NCBI RefSeq assembly: GCF_000165125.1
Contig: NZ_AEIU01000086.1
Span: forward strand, 1-46,625
Source: Vibrio caribbeanicus ATCC BAA-2122
GTDB taxonomy: Bacteria > Pseudomonadota > Gammaproteobacteria > Enterobacterales > Vibrionaceae
Reading direction: 5' to 3'
Length of the DNA stretch: 46,625 nt
Part shown: positions 11,084 through 20,564 of the stretch, piece by piece
How positions within the stretch are numbered: position 1 is the stretch's first letter
Layout of the letters: each line of letters starts with the position of its first letter
Made by a program: the position numbers and the translations under genes
Notes under the pieces: generated by a model
Database searches by the model: none
Told to the model about the DNA's origin: nothing
The model's input: only the letters and a program-made list of their open reading frames with translations

Positions 11084-12769
11084 CTAGACTCTAAATTTAC
11101 TGACAAGACTTGATAGTAGGCTTGCCTTTTTATTGAGCTCTAGACCTCCTTGCTGGTTTTCGTTTGATAAACTAGCAGATTGCGAACTTTGGTCAGATAT
11201 AATCGTAATTCGTTTAGAAATATCTTGTCCAACTTGGTTTTGTTCTTCAGTGGCTTTGGCTATTAGAGCATTCATGTCCATTATATTTCCTATCGACTCT
11301 TGTATTTGAATTAATGCCTTTGCTGCAGCATTGGCTTCTTCAACGGTCGTTGCTCCCCTCTCTTGGCTAGAGGCCATCGCTTTTACCGCATCGTCGGAGG
11401 CGGCTTTTAATTGCTCGATCATTTCATGTATTTCACCTGTACTCTCTTGAGTTCTGCTGGCAAGTTTACGTACCTCATCTGCAACAACAGCGAAGCCTCT
11501 ACCTTGTTCTCCTGCTCGGGCAGCTTCTATCGCTGCATTTAATGCGAGTAAGTTTGTTTGTTCGGCGATATCTTGGATAACCTCGAGAGAAGAAGAAATA
11601 TTTTTCACATCACCCTCAAGTCTAGATATCACATTTCCCGCCTGTGATACCTCATCTGCTAACGCTTCAACGGATTGGGCGGCTGCGTTGACAATGCTTT
11701 GGGCTTCTTTTGCATTATCATCTGCCATTTTGGCTGAGTTGGCAGCCTGGTTGGCATTGTTGGATATATCTCCCGCCGTATCCGTCATCTCAGTCATTGC
11801 TGTTGCCACCTGATTGGTCTCTTGGCGCTGACCATCAGTGAGCGCTTCGACCTTTTTCGCTCGCTTCGACATATTTTCAGTCTCATTGGCGACACTATGG
11901 CCCACATCGGTAACACTGCGCATCATGTCTTGTAAACTGGCAACAAATGCATTGAAGTTGTGACTGAGAGTCGCAAACTCTGGAGAAGAAAATGTTCCCA
12001 TTCTGGTGGTTAAGTCTGCTTTAGAAACTTGGTCTAGTCGTTGGATAAATTCTTTAAGTGGACGGTTGATTGAGTGGGTAATTGAAATGCACATCGCAAG
12101 TCCTATGATGAAGGCACAGGTTGCAATCACAATCATCGTTTGCAGGGCAGAAATCTCTTCTTTTTCAGCTGCTAGAGCGGTTTGAAGAGTGAAGTCCTGA
12201 ATATCATCGAGAATTTTAATTAGCGCTTGATCGAGCTCATCTTCATGTTGTTCGACTTGTCTTGAATACTTTAGCATGGATTCTATGTCACCTTCAGAGC
12301 CATATGCCAAAATACCATCGACTTCTTCAGTCAATGTACTGTACGACGTTTCAACTTTTTTCAGAGAGATTAGAAGATTTTCAAATTTTACTTTGGCTTT
12401 TTCTGAGTTTAAGAGAGGTAACGCTTGTTCGATAAATTGTTCGACTTGAATAATTTCTTGTTCTGTTGATACCGTCAAATCGTGTACTAAATTTTTGGCT
12501 TTTTCGAAGTTTTGTTTACTTTCAATCCCTTGACGTACTCTCATAGCGATAATCATGGAACGTTCGAATAATATCGCTTGTTCGAGCTGATGCTCCGTTA
12601 CTTTAGTGAGCATTTTGGTCAGTGGGATATCCTCTTCAGCAATGTCAATAAGTGCCATTCCAATTTTGTCCATTTTTGAAATAGCATAGCCGCCCAATAT
12701 AAACATGAGGATAAGCTGGGATACACCAAGTAAAAGTATTTTTTGAGCGATCATTAGTCTTGAAAGCAT
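11084..12769 (-). CDS. Methyl-accepting chemotaxis protein B (chimeric)
   Basis: This is a 561-residue receptor. Residues 1 to about 250 are a close paralogue of receptor A: the opening [15 protein letters not shown] is identical, followed by [20 protein letters not shown] and [13 protein letters not shown]. From within the HAMP domain onward the protein instead follows receptor C (13092-14753). Shared text includes [39 protein letters not shown] and the C-terminal [11 protein letters not shown]. Both membrane segments and the tip [20 protein letters not shown] are intact, so it should be functional, joining A's sensing to C's signalling type. The start ATG has AAGGAA upstream. The gene is convergent with vibriolysin. 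Confidence 0.93.
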   Translation of the reverse strand: MLSRLMIAQKILLLGVSQLILMFILGGYAISKMDKIGMALIDIAEEDIPLTKMLTKVTEHQLEQAILFERSMIIAMRVRQGIESKQNFEKAKNLVHDLTVSTEQEIIQVEQFIEQALPLLNSEKAKVKFENLLISLKKVETSYSTLTEEVDGILAYGSEGDIESMLKYSRQVEQHEDELDQALIKILDDIQDFTLQTALAAEKEEISALQTMIVIATCAFIIGLAMCISITHSINRPLKEFIQRLDQVSKADLTTRMGTFSSPEFATLSHNFNAFVASLQDMMRSVTDVGHSVANETENMSKRAKKVEALTDGQRQETNQVATAMTEMTDTAGDISNNANQAANSAKMADDNAKEAQSIVNAAAQSVEALADEVSQAGNVISRLEGDVKNISSSLEVIQDIAEQTNLLALNAAIEAARAGEQGRGFAVVADEVRKLASRTQESTGEIHEMIEQLKAASDDAVKAMASSQERGATTVEEANAAAKALIQIQESIGNIMDMNALIAKATEEQNQVGQDISKRITIISDQSSQSASLSNENQQGGLELNKKASLLSSLVSKFRV

Positions 12770-13091
12770 ATCAAACTTCCTTGTAAAGAATTCTTGAAAC
12801 CAACAAAATCAGATGATTATGTGGCTGGTACTGTAAATACTTAGTGCTCAAAAAGAGCTTATGGCCAACTAAAGATCGATAACCTCTAAACATATAGATT
12901 ACTGCACTACATAATGCAAATGGGGTCGAGTTTTCAAATAAGTTTATCTTTGATCACGTATGGGGAAGGGAGTAAGAAGTTTGATTAAGTAAGAAGAATA
13001 AAGGAAAGACAGAAGAACCCCTGACCATTAATATAGTGGTATTCAGTTTTCGGTATACAAAGTGGGCCTCAATATGAGGCCCATTAACTTT
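12770..13091. promoter_or_regulatory. Upstream region of chemoreceptor B and terminator of chemoreceptor C
   Basis: The 322-bp gap holds no gene. The left part should carry the promoter of receptor B. CATAATGCAAA at 12910-12920 matches half of the palindromic element found 150 bp upstream of receptor A. On the right, TGGGCCTC (13063-13070) and GAGGCCCA (13076-13083) form a perfect 8-bp stem around AATAT, just past the stop of receptor C. This is probably its terminator, although the following T-run is short. Confidence 0.55.
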
Positions 13092-14753
13092 TTATACTGT
13101 GAATCTTCCCACCAAATCATAAAGCTCGTTGGCTTTATGATTGAGACCTTGGCTTCCTGCACGGTTTTCGTTAGCTAATTCTGCAGACTGATAACTTTGA
13201 TCCGAAATGATGACGATGCGTTTCGAGATGTCTTGTCCGACCAAACTTTGTTCTTCTGTTGCTGTGGCGATCAGTGAATTCATATCCATGATGGTGCCTA
13301 TGGACTCTTGAATTTGAATGAGAGCTTTTGCCGCTGCATTGGCTTCCTCCACAGTGCTCGCACCGCGCCTTTGACTCGACTCCATTGCCTTGACTGCATC
13401 ATCGGAAGCCGCTTTGAGCTGTTCAATCATCTGATGGATTTCACCCGTACTATCTTGGGTTCTGCTCGCTAGTTTACGAACTTCATCAGCTACAACAGCA
13501 AAGCCTCTACCTTGCTCTCCTGCACGAGCTGCTTCGATAGCGGCATTAAGAGCAAGCAGGTTAGTTTGCTCTGCGATATCTTGAATGACTTCCAGAGAAG
13601 AGGAAATATTTTGCACGTCGCCTTCGAGTCGTGAAATAACGCCGTTTGCTTGAGAAACTTCTTCAGCAAGTGCTTGGACTGATTGAGCTGCTGAGTTTAC
13701 AATTCCTTGTGCCTCTTTAGCGTTATCATCAGCTTCTTTAGCTGAATGCGCTGCTTGACTGGCATTATTGGATATCTCTCCTGCGGTCGTGGTCATTTCT
13801 GTCATTGCTGTTGCGACTTGTTCTGTCTCCTGGCGCTGACCATTGGCGAGTTCATCTACTTTCGCTGCTCGTTCGGACATATTATTTGTCTCGGAAACCA
13901 CCTTGTGGCCAACGTCGGTAACACTACGAATAATATTTTGTAAGCTGGCGACAAACGCATTAAAGTTCTTACTTAACTGAGCAAATTCAGGAGCCTTGAA
14001 GTCTTCCATTCTTGCCGTTAGATCGGCATTACCAGTTGCAAAGGAGCTAATGGATTTGTCGAACAAATCTAAAGGTTTGAGGATAGTGCGATTGATGGCG
14101 ACGGCGAAGATAGCAACGATGCCAGCGATAACAACACAGAAGATAAAGATGGCAGAAAGTGTATTTTGTAAAGCTTCACTGGATGATGCTTCCATTTCTG
14201 CGATAACAGCGTCCACATCATCGGTGTAGAACCCTGTGCCGATAGTCAAATCCCACTCGGGTATATAGGCGGCATAGCTAAGTTTAGGCAGAGGCTCAGT
14301 TTTGCCTGGTTTGGGGAAGTAATAGGTCGTGTAATCCCCAGTTTTTGCGTTTTTAATAATTTCTTGGATAAATAAGTTACCCAGTTTATCTTTTTGGTTA
14401 TAAATGTTCTTACCAATCCCTTTGTCTGACTTACCCAATAATCTGCGTATGCCGTTTGAATCGAAACCAAAAATATAACCTGAGTCACCATATTCCAACG
14501 CTTTCAAAACAGGTAGAGCATCATCGAGTGTCTCACCTCTATCAAGAAATGGCTGTATAGCCGAGCGTGCCATTTGTAAATAGTGCTTAAGCTCGTCCTT
14601 TTTCATGACCATCATTTCAGCGCGGGTGACTGACATTTGCTCATCATTCATCTGCGTCGTTTTGAGATAAGTAAAACTGAGCATACCCACTGAGATGAGT
14701 AGTAAAGGACCAAAGGCCAATATATATAGGCGACTGCGAATTGTAAGACTCAT
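13092..14753 (-). CDS. Methyl-accepting chemotaxis protein C with single Cache sensor
   Basis: This 553-residue receptor has a first membrane segment at about residues 9-29. The periplasmic sensor (about 32-190) is a single Cache domain of the sCache_2 kind. Supporting text includes [30 protein letters not shown] and [20 protein letters not shown]. The second membrane segment is at about 200-222, followed by HAMP ([20 protein letters not shown]) and a signalling domain with the standard hairpin tip. Domains of this kind often bind small organic acids or amino acids, but the ligand is not evident. AGGAAG precedes the start ATG. The cytoplasmic half is nearly the same as that of receptor B, so one was probably derived from the other by recombination within HAMP. 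Confidence 0.93.
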   Translation of the reverse strand: MSLTIRSRLYILAFGPLLLISVGMLSFTYLKTTQMNDEQMSVTRAEMMVMKKDELKHYLQMARSAIQPFLDRGETLDDALPVLKALEYGDSGYIFGFDSNGIRRLLGKSDKGIGKNIYNQKDKLGNLFIQEIIKNAKTGDYTTYYFPKPGKTEPLPKLSYAAYIPEWDLTIGTGFYTDDVDAVIAEMEASSSEALQNTLSAIFIFCVVIAGIVAIFAVAINRTILKPLDLFDKSISSFATGNADLTARMEDFKAPEFAQLSKNFNAFVASLQNIIRSVTDVGHKVVSETNNMSERAAKVDELANGQRQETEQVATAMTEMTTTAGEISNNASQAAHSAKEADDNAKEAQGIVNSAAQSVQALAEEVSQANGVISRLEGDVQNISSSLEVIQDIAEQTNLLALNAAIEAARAGEQGRGFAVVADEVRKLASRTQDSTGEIHQMIEQLKAASDDAVKAMESSQRRGASTVEEANAAAKALIQIQESIGTIMDMNSLIATATEEQSLVGQDISKRIVIISDQSYQSAELANENRAGSQGLNHKANELYDLVGRFTV

Positions 14754-14795
14754 ACGAACTTCCTGTATCTAAATAAGGACCGCTAAGCTGATTAC

Positions 14796-14817
14796 GCTTT
14801 GCTAAAAAGAGCAAAGC
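14796..14817. repeat. 8-bp inverted repeat upstream of chemoreceptor C
   Basis: GCTTTGCT (14796-14803) and AGCAAAGC (14810-14817) flank AAAAAG, 43 bp upstream of the receptor C start codon. There is no T-run on either side. It could be an operator or a leader hairpin. Confidence 0.4.
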
Positions 14818-14940
14818 TGAACAGCATAACTGGACTTGCCGAATTTTTATTGAATAATCTAACTTAAGACTAGCTAATTTATCGGCTTTAGTAGTTTTTT
14901 ATTGATGAGTTTGTCACATTTAGAAGTGCTACGAAGTGTT

Positions 14941-15327
14941 TCAGCGCGAACACTGCCCGTTGTCGCAGCGGCTTTTTCCGGTAAAGATTTTGGAAATCAG
15001 GTACCTGTTGTTGGCAAAGCGTAAGTAGAACCAGTCTGCTATTACTTTTACTCCTGGCCAGCGCAGCGGGGCGTAAAGCCATCCTTTACCCACAAGCTTC
15101 CAAGCTTGATGAGTTGCATCCAAACCAAGAACCAAATTTCCTTGCTGATCGATAGCGTGCAAAATACGAGAGGCTTCTTTTACGTCAATAGAGGGATAGT
15201 CGTTTATGGCGTCTGTCTGGATATCAACCAACGCGATACGCTCATCTTTGTCATGTCGACGTAATGTCTCCATTTCTTTAACACATAATGGGCAAAAGCC
15301 GTCGTAAAAGATGGTCAGTTGATACAT
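14941..15327 (-). CDS. DCC-family thiol-disulfide oxidoreductase-like protein (DUF393)
   Basis: The 128-residue protein opens MYQLTIFYDGFCPLCVKE. The DxxCxxC motif (DGFCPLC) near the N terminus defines the DCC/DUF393 family, whose members have a thioredoxin-like fold and are presumed thiol-disulfide oxidoreductases. A typical W-rich middle follows (AWKLVGKGWLYAPLRWPGV), and the tail contains a further CDNGQC pair of cysteines. There is no signal peptide, so it should act in the cytoplasm. A GGGGGA ribosome site precedes the ATG. The gene diverges from yibL with about 140 bp between the two starts. No partner protein is evident nearby, and physiological roles in this family are poorly known. 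Confidence 0.85.
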   Translation of the reverse strand: MYQLTIFYDGFCPLCVKEMETLRRHDKDERIALVDIQTDAINDYPSIDVKEASRILHAIDQQGNLVLGLDATHQAWKLVGKGWLYAPLRWPGVKVIADWFYLRFANNRYLISKIFTGKSRCDNGQCSR

Positions 15328-15466
15328 AAGTCCCCCAAAAATAATGCTTTATTACGTTCCAAGTGAAAATTCGATCAAATAATACCGGACTTTTAGTGAG
15401 TTATTGTTGAGCAAACTTACACAAGCTCTGATACTATTACGCACTTTTTTATTTTCGAGAACGAGC

Positions 15467-15823
15467 ATGAACCTAAACAAAGAGCAACAAAACAAGCAAA
15501 ACCAATTGGATAAAACTCAAAGAAAGCTGGCTGCTGCTCGAAGCCGTAATGATCAAGACATGATAACAAGGTTTACTGAGGAAGTGGAAAAATTAACAGC
15601 GGATCTTGTTCAAATCCAAGATAAACAAAAACGCACATTAACCCAAAAAGAAAGAGAGATAAAAGCGTTACCTTTCTCGAGAGAAATCACTCGTGCTGAG
15701 CAAGCTGATATCGGTCAATTAAAAAAGTCCGTTAGAGGATTAATCATTGTTCATCCAATGACAAAGCTTGGCAAAGGCTTGGGGCTAAATGTTATGACCG
15801 GGTTCGCACGTCGGCCATTTTAA
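15467..15823 (+). CDS. yibL: YibL family ribosome-associated protein
   Basis: The 118-residue protein has a charged, coiled-coil N-terminal half (EQQNKQNQLDKTQRKLAAAR). The conserved C-terminal part contains KKSVRGLIIVHPMTKLGKGL and ends MTGFARRPF. This C-terminal block is the hallmark of YibL, reported to associate with ribosomes in E. coli. The ATG at 15467 is chosen because it matches the family's N terminus. An in-frame extension to 15404 would add a hydrophobic stretch foreign to the family. The gene is monocistronic and divergent from the DCC gene, with no regulatory element recognised. Its presence supports a Vibrio or related gammaproteobacterial chromosomal background rather than a mobile element. 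Confidence 0.88.
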   Translation: MNLNKEQQNKQNQLDKTQRKLAAARSRNDQDMITRFTEEVEKLTADLVQIQDKQKRTLTQKEREIKALPFSREITRAEQADIGQLKKSVRGLIIVHPMTKLGKGLGLNVMTGFARRPF

Positions 15824-15827
15824 TATT

Positions 15828-15866
15828 TCTGGATTAAAGCACTCTCTAATAACGTTTTAATCCAGA
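15828..15866. terminator. Inverted repeat between yibL and phosphodiesterase gene
   Basis: TCTGGATTAAA (15828-15838) and TTTAATCCAGA (15856-15866) form an 11-bp perfect stem with a 17-nt loop between two convergent genes. No clear T-run follows on either strand, so termination is plausible but not certain. Confidence 0.5.
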
Positions 15867-15883
15867 GGTCAGTTAGCCTGCTA

Positions 15884-18763
15884 TTACTGTGGCGATATGT
15901 CGAGTTTTTCTAATAGTGACGGAAAGCCCCAACCATTGTCGCCTTGTTGGACATTTTCTCCCGTTAGATATTCGTAAATAGTCGGTGCCAGTGAACCATT
16001 CGCCTCAAAGGAGAGCGTTTTTGCACTGGTCCCTATTGGTTCGCCCCAGAAACCGATAAACGCGTCTTTCTCCAGATAAGCCTCTCCAGCATGTCGTCCG
16101 GGAACTTTAGTATTAAACCCAATACCTTCACTTGGGAATAAGTTAATGGTGCCTGCTCTATCTTCTTCGTAAAGCTTGGCTAATTGAACCACAGAATCAG
16201 GTCTTGGTGTAAAACGGGTTAATGTGCGCCATTGTGTGCTTGAGCACCAAGTTTCTGAATTGTCTCGTTTTGGCCTAAGAACACACCGGTCTATAAGTGA
16301 AGCGAAAGTGTTCAATTGCTTTTCTGTTGGCTTGGCAAGAAAAGGGTTCAAGGATTGAACATCCAGTAGGCGTAAGGACAAGTTGCTTGGTTGCGCACTA
16401 CCATAAAAATATCGGCCTCGGTCGTGGATAATAATTTCATCGTGTCTTTTGCCTTCTCGTGATCCAACAATGCGAGCCTCACAGTAGTTCTGATCACACT
16501 TACTCTCCCTGACGACGAGGTAGTCCAAAGTGTCGGATAACGCATTAACGGTTTCCGATATGATATCCAGCACTTGGTTGTTTTGAGCATTTATCGGGCT
16601 CCAATTTACTAAATCTTGATATGTCGGTTGGTTACTCCACCCTGATTGTGAGTTAAAAAGATCCATCATAAAGTTCCCGCCAGCGGTTGAAGCAACGATA
16701 ACATCGATATCTTTGTTACTAGGGTAATTGAGTGCATTAGTGATTTTGGGACCTTCACCTTCGTCTGATGATATTTTTTTTATTTTTAATGGGTAGCCAA
16801 GACGTGTTTCCAAAGGTTGGAAAATGGTCTTTTCTGGATTTAATGTGTAGTAAACTGGAGTGAGTCCATGGTCTCCGGCCATGCCCCACAGTGTCCTTTT
16901 GTATACGCCAGCATTTTGATAGGTGTTTTCTATTTGTCGAATCCAATAGTCGAGTCGATTAAGCTCTCCAGTAGGCATAAGAATTTCATCGCTAAATGGA
17001 CCCACAAAATGGGCAAAGTGATCCGGCCAAGGGTTGTAGATAAGGGTAAAGTCAGGCATTCCTTGGATATCCAACCCAGCATAATTTGCCAAATCCTGCT
17101 TTAACTTCCACTTGCGACTGATCTTAGTAAAGAAATCCCAAATAGGCATAGACTTGTATGCTTGTATATTGTCAATGAGGTCTTGCCGCATCGTATTCAA
17201 ACTACGTTCTACGTTTGCTCTGTGCTCGAGCTCTCTTAAACAGCGTTTCTCACCAAAATCTCTAAGAGTTTCACCAGCGCCGAGATTAATAAGTCCATCA
17301 TAGCTGGTATGAGCATTCCAATCGTATTGGGCATTGCAGTTGAGAGTTTTTAGGTGGACAAGCCGGTCAAACATAGTTTGTACCCCGTTGTCTTGTATTA
17401 AGCGGTCTAATTGGAGGGCATCGTTGCCAAAAAAATAGTAGGCGCGATCTTGCTGACGATCGACAAAATGAAAGTTAGGTATCCGTGTCCCGTTTTGTCC
17501 TGAAACCTTGGCTCCTGTTTTGACGATTGGAAGATTACGCACGCTGATCGTAGGAGTCGATGATATCCCTGTGCGGGCGATTGACTTAACGTGGTCACGA
17601 TAAATTCTTTTGAAAAATGGAAGATAATTTGGATCTTGGTAATCCCCAGTCAATAAGGTTTTGAGGAAGGTTAGTGACTGCTGATGTTCCGGGCTTGAAT
17701 CTGTCACGGGAGAGAAATAATCTTTAGCATTGATATGGCGGCGATAAACTTCGCTTAGAAAGGGCTTTTTAGGGTCGATTAAACCTTCTACTAATCCTTG
17801 TTGAAGGCCATCGACGATTATTTGAACAGCAAGGCGTCGATGTTGTTGTGAGTTCAAAAAATCGATGACTTCTTGAGGATTATTGTCCAAGGTACTTTGT
17901 AACCATTGAGTCAGTTTTTCTTCTCTTTCGTCCTGGTACACAAATTGTCGATAGCCTTTGAGAACATTGAGGCGAATGAAGTCGATTAAAGTGATGGTTA
18001 AAGCTTGCGCTTTGTTGTTGGGTTTATTTCGGTTTTGAGGTTGGCCATCTTGGACAATAGCGAGGAGGGCATTCTTCATTTCACCGTTTTCCATCCCGAC
18101 GGAGGCTTGCTTTATGATTTCAATGACAATTGGTTGGATCCTAGCGACAAGGCTAAGATCGTCAGCGGATTGGGTGAGATAGGTATATTGCTTGGGCAAT
18201 TGTTCCATATCTTGCCATTCACCGATCTGAAATAGTGCATCGTATACCGTGACCATTGCCGCAATAAATTCAGAGTCGATTTTTAACCCTTCTGGATGAG
18301 CCTGATCTTTCGCATGCTTTTTCTCTAGCGGTTGCTGATTCTGTATTTGAAACAGTGAATGCTCAAAGCTTAAAAGCTGTTGTTTCTCATAAATCTTGGT
18401 GAGATGAGCTTTGAATTGGTCACTGTTATCAAGACCTGTATAGCGGTCATAGAACTGATACAAAAAATAACCGAGAGGGATAGAGTAGGTCGGATCAGCG
18501 AGCTGCGCCATGACTCTTAGCTTTGTATCAGAGTCGAGAGGCAGAGTGAGCAAGTAAGCCTCTAATGTCATCCCACCTATGGTAAACAGAGTGATATCTT
18601 TTGCAAATTTGGTCGAGTAAGTTAATGAGGAAGTAATTTGGTTTTTTAGAATTTCGCTGGAATTAAAAATACCACCAATAATTGGCGTTTCGCCCAGTTG
18701 AGCTTGAGCGTTAAAAGCTAGACCAGCGAGGCTTATTACAACACTATTTTTGAACCAGTTCAT
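15884..18763 (-). CDS. Secreted alkaline-phosphatase-superfamily phosphodiesterase with long N-terminal extension
   Basis: The 959-residue protein has a signal peptide (MNWFKNSVVISLAGLAFNAQA). The C-terminal half carries metal-site motifs of the type I phosphodiesterase/nucleotide pyrophosphatase group: YNPWPDHFAHFVGP near residue 580 (Asp and His ligands), MAGDHGLTPV near 630 (Asp-His) and VPGRHAGEAYLEKD near 890 (His). The nucleophile is not obvious by eye; a Thr/Ser in YDWNAHTSYDG near 480 is a candidate. Residues 25 to about 390 form a long, mainly helical region I do not recognise. The likely activity is hydrolysis of phosphodiesters or phosphomonoesters in the periplasm or outside the cell. 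It follows the metallopeptidase gene after 184 bp on the same strand and may belong to that secreted set. A 7-bp inverted repeat at 18832-18850 lies upstream. Confidence 0.75.
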   Translation of the reverse strand: MNWFKNSVVISLAGLAFNAQAQLGETPIIGGIFNSSEILKNQITSSLTYSTKFAKDITLFTIGGMTLEAYLLTLPLDSDTKLRVMAQLADPTYSIPLGYFLYQFYDRYTGLDNSDQFKAHLTKIYEKQQLLSFEHSLFQIQNQQPLEKKHAKDQAHPEGLKIDSEFIAAMVTVYDALFQIGEWQDMEQLPKQYTYLTQSADDLSLVARIQPIVIEIIKQASVGMENGEMKNALLAIVQDGQPQNRNKPNNKAQALTITLIDFIRLNVLKGYRQFVYQDEREEKLTQWLQSTLDNNPQEVIDFLNSQQHRRLAVQIIVDGLQQGLVEGLIDPKKPFLSEVYRRHINAKDYFSPVTDSSPEHQQSLTFLKTLLTGDYQDPNYLPFFKRIYRDHVKSIARTGISSTPTISVRNLPIVKTGAKVSGQNGTRIPNFHFVDRQQDRAYYFFGNDALQLDRLIQDNGVQTMFDRLVHLKTLNCNAQYDWNAHTSYDGLINLGAGETLRDFGEKRCLRELEHRANVERSLNTMRQDLIDNIQAYKSMPIWDFFTKISRKWKLKQDLANYAGLDIQGMPDFTLIYNPWPDHFAHFVGPFSDEILMPTGELNRLDYWIRQIENTYQNAGVYKRTLWGMAGDHGLTPVYYTLNPEKTIFQPLETRLGYPLKIKKISSDEGEGPKITNALNYPSNKDIDVIVASTAGGNFMMDLFNSQSGWSNQPTYQDLVNWSPINAQNNQVLDIISETVNALSDTLDYLVVRESKCDQNYCEARIVGSREGKRHDEIIIHDRGRYFYGSAQPSNLSLRLLDVQSLNPFLAKPTEKQLNTFASLIDRCVLRPKRDNSETWCSSTQWRTLTRFTPRPDSVVQLAKLYEEDRAGTINLFPSEGIGFNTKVPGRHAGEAYLEKDAFIGFWGEPIGTSAKTLSFEANGSLAPTIYEYLTGENVQQGDNGWGFPSLLEKLDISPQ

Positions 18764-18831
18764 CTATAACTCACTCTTTCTCAGAGATAAATATGTCTAA
18801 TTCTCGCATTCAACTGGGGGAGTGCAAGTAC

Positions 18832-18850
18832 CATAGTGATGAACACTATG
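18832..18850. promoter_or_regulatory. Inverted repeat upstream of phosphodiesterase gene
   Basis: CATAGTG (18832-18838) and CACTATG (18844-18850) flank ATGAA, 69 bp before the start codon. The position suits an operator and suggests that this gene may have its own promoter. Confidence 0.35.
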
Positions 18851-18908
18851 AGCAAAGGCTGTTTTTGTGATGGTGTTTCTAATTCAGCGAAAACATTGAG
18901 GGCTAACA

Positions 18909-18935
18909 TCTGACTGATCTTATTGACCAGTCAGA
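18909..18935. terminator. Hairpin after metallopeptidase gene
   Basis: TCTGACTG (18909-18916) and CAGTCAGA (18928-18935) form an 8-bp stem just past the stop codon of the metallopeptidase. No T-run follows on the minus strand, so it may be only a partial terminator or an mRNA-stabilising hairpin. Confidence 0.4.
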
Positions 18936-18947
18936 GACATTACCAGT

Positions 18948-20564
18948 TTATTGAAGATTACATATGTTGAGTTTACGCCGACTTCCCGCCCCAAGCATAG
19001 TCACGTTCGGGCGTTCGTTTACCGTTCGCCACGCTGCTTGCTCTTGAGTACTCAGATCTGCTGGTTGGTAATCTAAATTTGAATACCGCGATACCATAAC
19101 TTGTTTGTCAGAAGTTTGAGAGAGGTTATCAATAATGTTCGAGGTAACTTCACCGTCCGAATATGCCATAACCAAGATCTCATCATGCTCTCCCAGTGCA
19201 CGGTTAAGCTCAGCTCTATTTTGTGCATTGTATTGGACATCATGATATTCATTGGGTGATTGATTTCTTTGTCCCGAGAGGGCTCGGTAAAGCATACGTT
19301 TTTTGCGTCTCTTGAGTGAATTGACTGGGGTTTCATTTTCTGTGCTGTACAGGTTAACGACTTTGATATCATTTTGAGCAGCAAACTTTAAAATTGAAGA
19401 TTGGTTTCCTAGTCCTCGACGAGTCACGACTGGTGAGTTGGTTAAACTGCGAGAAAGACGTTGCTCTGTAGGGTCGACAACCACAATGGCGGGCTGTTTG
19501 CCTTCACTTAAAGACTGCCTTAGTGCTCGCTTTACCTCAACATGTGCTTGTTTTCCTTCTAGAGTGTCCCACTGGGGAGCACTAAGAATCGATGAAGCAG
19601 GTCGCACTTCAACGGTATATGGGTGATATTGGTATTGATCGGCAGGCCAATAGGTGCTTCTCTTAGGAGCTCCTAGATCATCAGCTAGATGGTATTCACT
19701 GACGACCTGTTCATTTTCTAAGTAGGCTTTTGGTTTATCTTGGCCTGATTTTTTCCAGTCAAAATGAATTTTTTCCCTTCTAGCAATAGTTTGTTGCCTG
19801 AGTTCACTTACCTTGGTGACTGCTGGGCGTCCATTTTGGGCATTATTGTAATGGGCTATGCCCGTTGTTTGGTATTCGGCGTTAGCGATAGTGTATTCGG
19901 TTACCGTTTGGCTTTCAGGGTGTCGATGGGCGAGGTGAACGTTACCTGAAGGCATCGCTCCTGATGAGAAATCTCGAGCATGGATTAATTCATGCCCCAA
20001 CGCGACAGCTTGGTCAAAGGGTTGGGTTGTTCCTGGAATATTGACAACTTCGGTGGTTGAAAAAAAGACGGTGTTGGAGAGTCCTTTACCATTTAGTTGT
20101 CGTTGCAGCGCCTCTGATGCTTGTCTGGGTTCGAGAAAGTCAGATGCTCTGGTTTCGAAGAGTCGTCCTTGGCTTTCTGGCTCTCTTATTACGGTTGCGA
20201 CCGTTGTTTTCGAGCTGTCCACTCCTACGGTGTGTTCGATAAGAGGGGCAACGCTATCATCTGGGGCATTAATAGGAGTGTAAGTGCCTATTTGCCGGAG
20301 AATTTCTCTGCCTGAACCGGATATTTCCAGTTTGCGAATGAGAAGTTTTATATCGGCTAAATAGGCGTCATTTTTTGTCTGAACATACAGGTTTTTTGAT
20401 ACTCGGTAAAGGTGCCCATAACGGTGCGAGTTATAACCAGAGATAACTTTAACCCCGTCGGGTTCTTCATAAAAGCTGCCCATATAAGCTTTTCCACCTG
20501 CAAGACAAGCACCCGTGTAGCAGACTGTTATAACTATATATATAAAAAGCGTCCTACGAAGCAT
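18948..20564 (-). CDS. Secreted M91 (NleD-like) zinc metallopeptidase, putative toxin component
   Basis: The 538-residue protein has a signal peptide (about 1-22, MLRRTLFIYIVITVCYTGAC then LA). The zinc site is ALGHELIHARDF: H191 and H195 with catalytic E192. About 35 residues later comes NAEYQTTGI (E230), which matches the third-ligand E..TxG pattern of peptidase family M91. The founder of that family, NleD, is a type III effector that cleaves host MAP kinases. Here a Sec signal replaces type III delivery. The C-terminal part (about 330-538) contains AIVVVDPTEQRLSRSL and EILVMAYSDGEVTS and is not recognised; it could be a second enzymatic or a binding domain. The start ATG has AGGGGAA seven bases upstream and overlaps the preceding gene by 11 bp, implying coupled translation. 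Host targeting is inferred. Confidence 0.78.
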   Translation of the reverse strand: MLRRTLFIYIVITVCYTGACLAGGKAYMGSFYEEPDGVKVISGYNSHRYGHLYRVSKNLYVQTKNDAYLADIKLLIRKLEISGSGREILRQIGTYTPINAPDDSVAPLIEHTVGVDSSKTTVATVIREPESQGRLFETRASDFLEPRQASEALQRQLNGKGLSNTVFFSTTEVVNIPGTTQPFDQAVALGHELIHARDFSSGAMPSGNVHLAHRHPESQTVTEYTIANAEYQTTGIAHYNNAQNGRPAVTKVSELRQQTIARREKIHFDWKKSGQDKPKAYLENEQVVSEYHLADDLGAPKRSTYWPADQYQYHPYTVEVRPASSILSAPQWDTLEGKQAHVEVKRALRQSLSEGKQPAIVVVDPTEQRLSRSLTNSPVVTRRGLGNQSSILKFAAQNDIKVVNLYSTENETPVNSLKRRKKRMLYRALSGQRNQSPNEYHDVQYNAQNRAELNRALGEHDEILVMAYSDGEVTSNIIDNLSQTSDKQVMVSRYSNLDYQPADLSTQEQAAWRTVNERPNVTMLGAGSRRKLNICNLQ

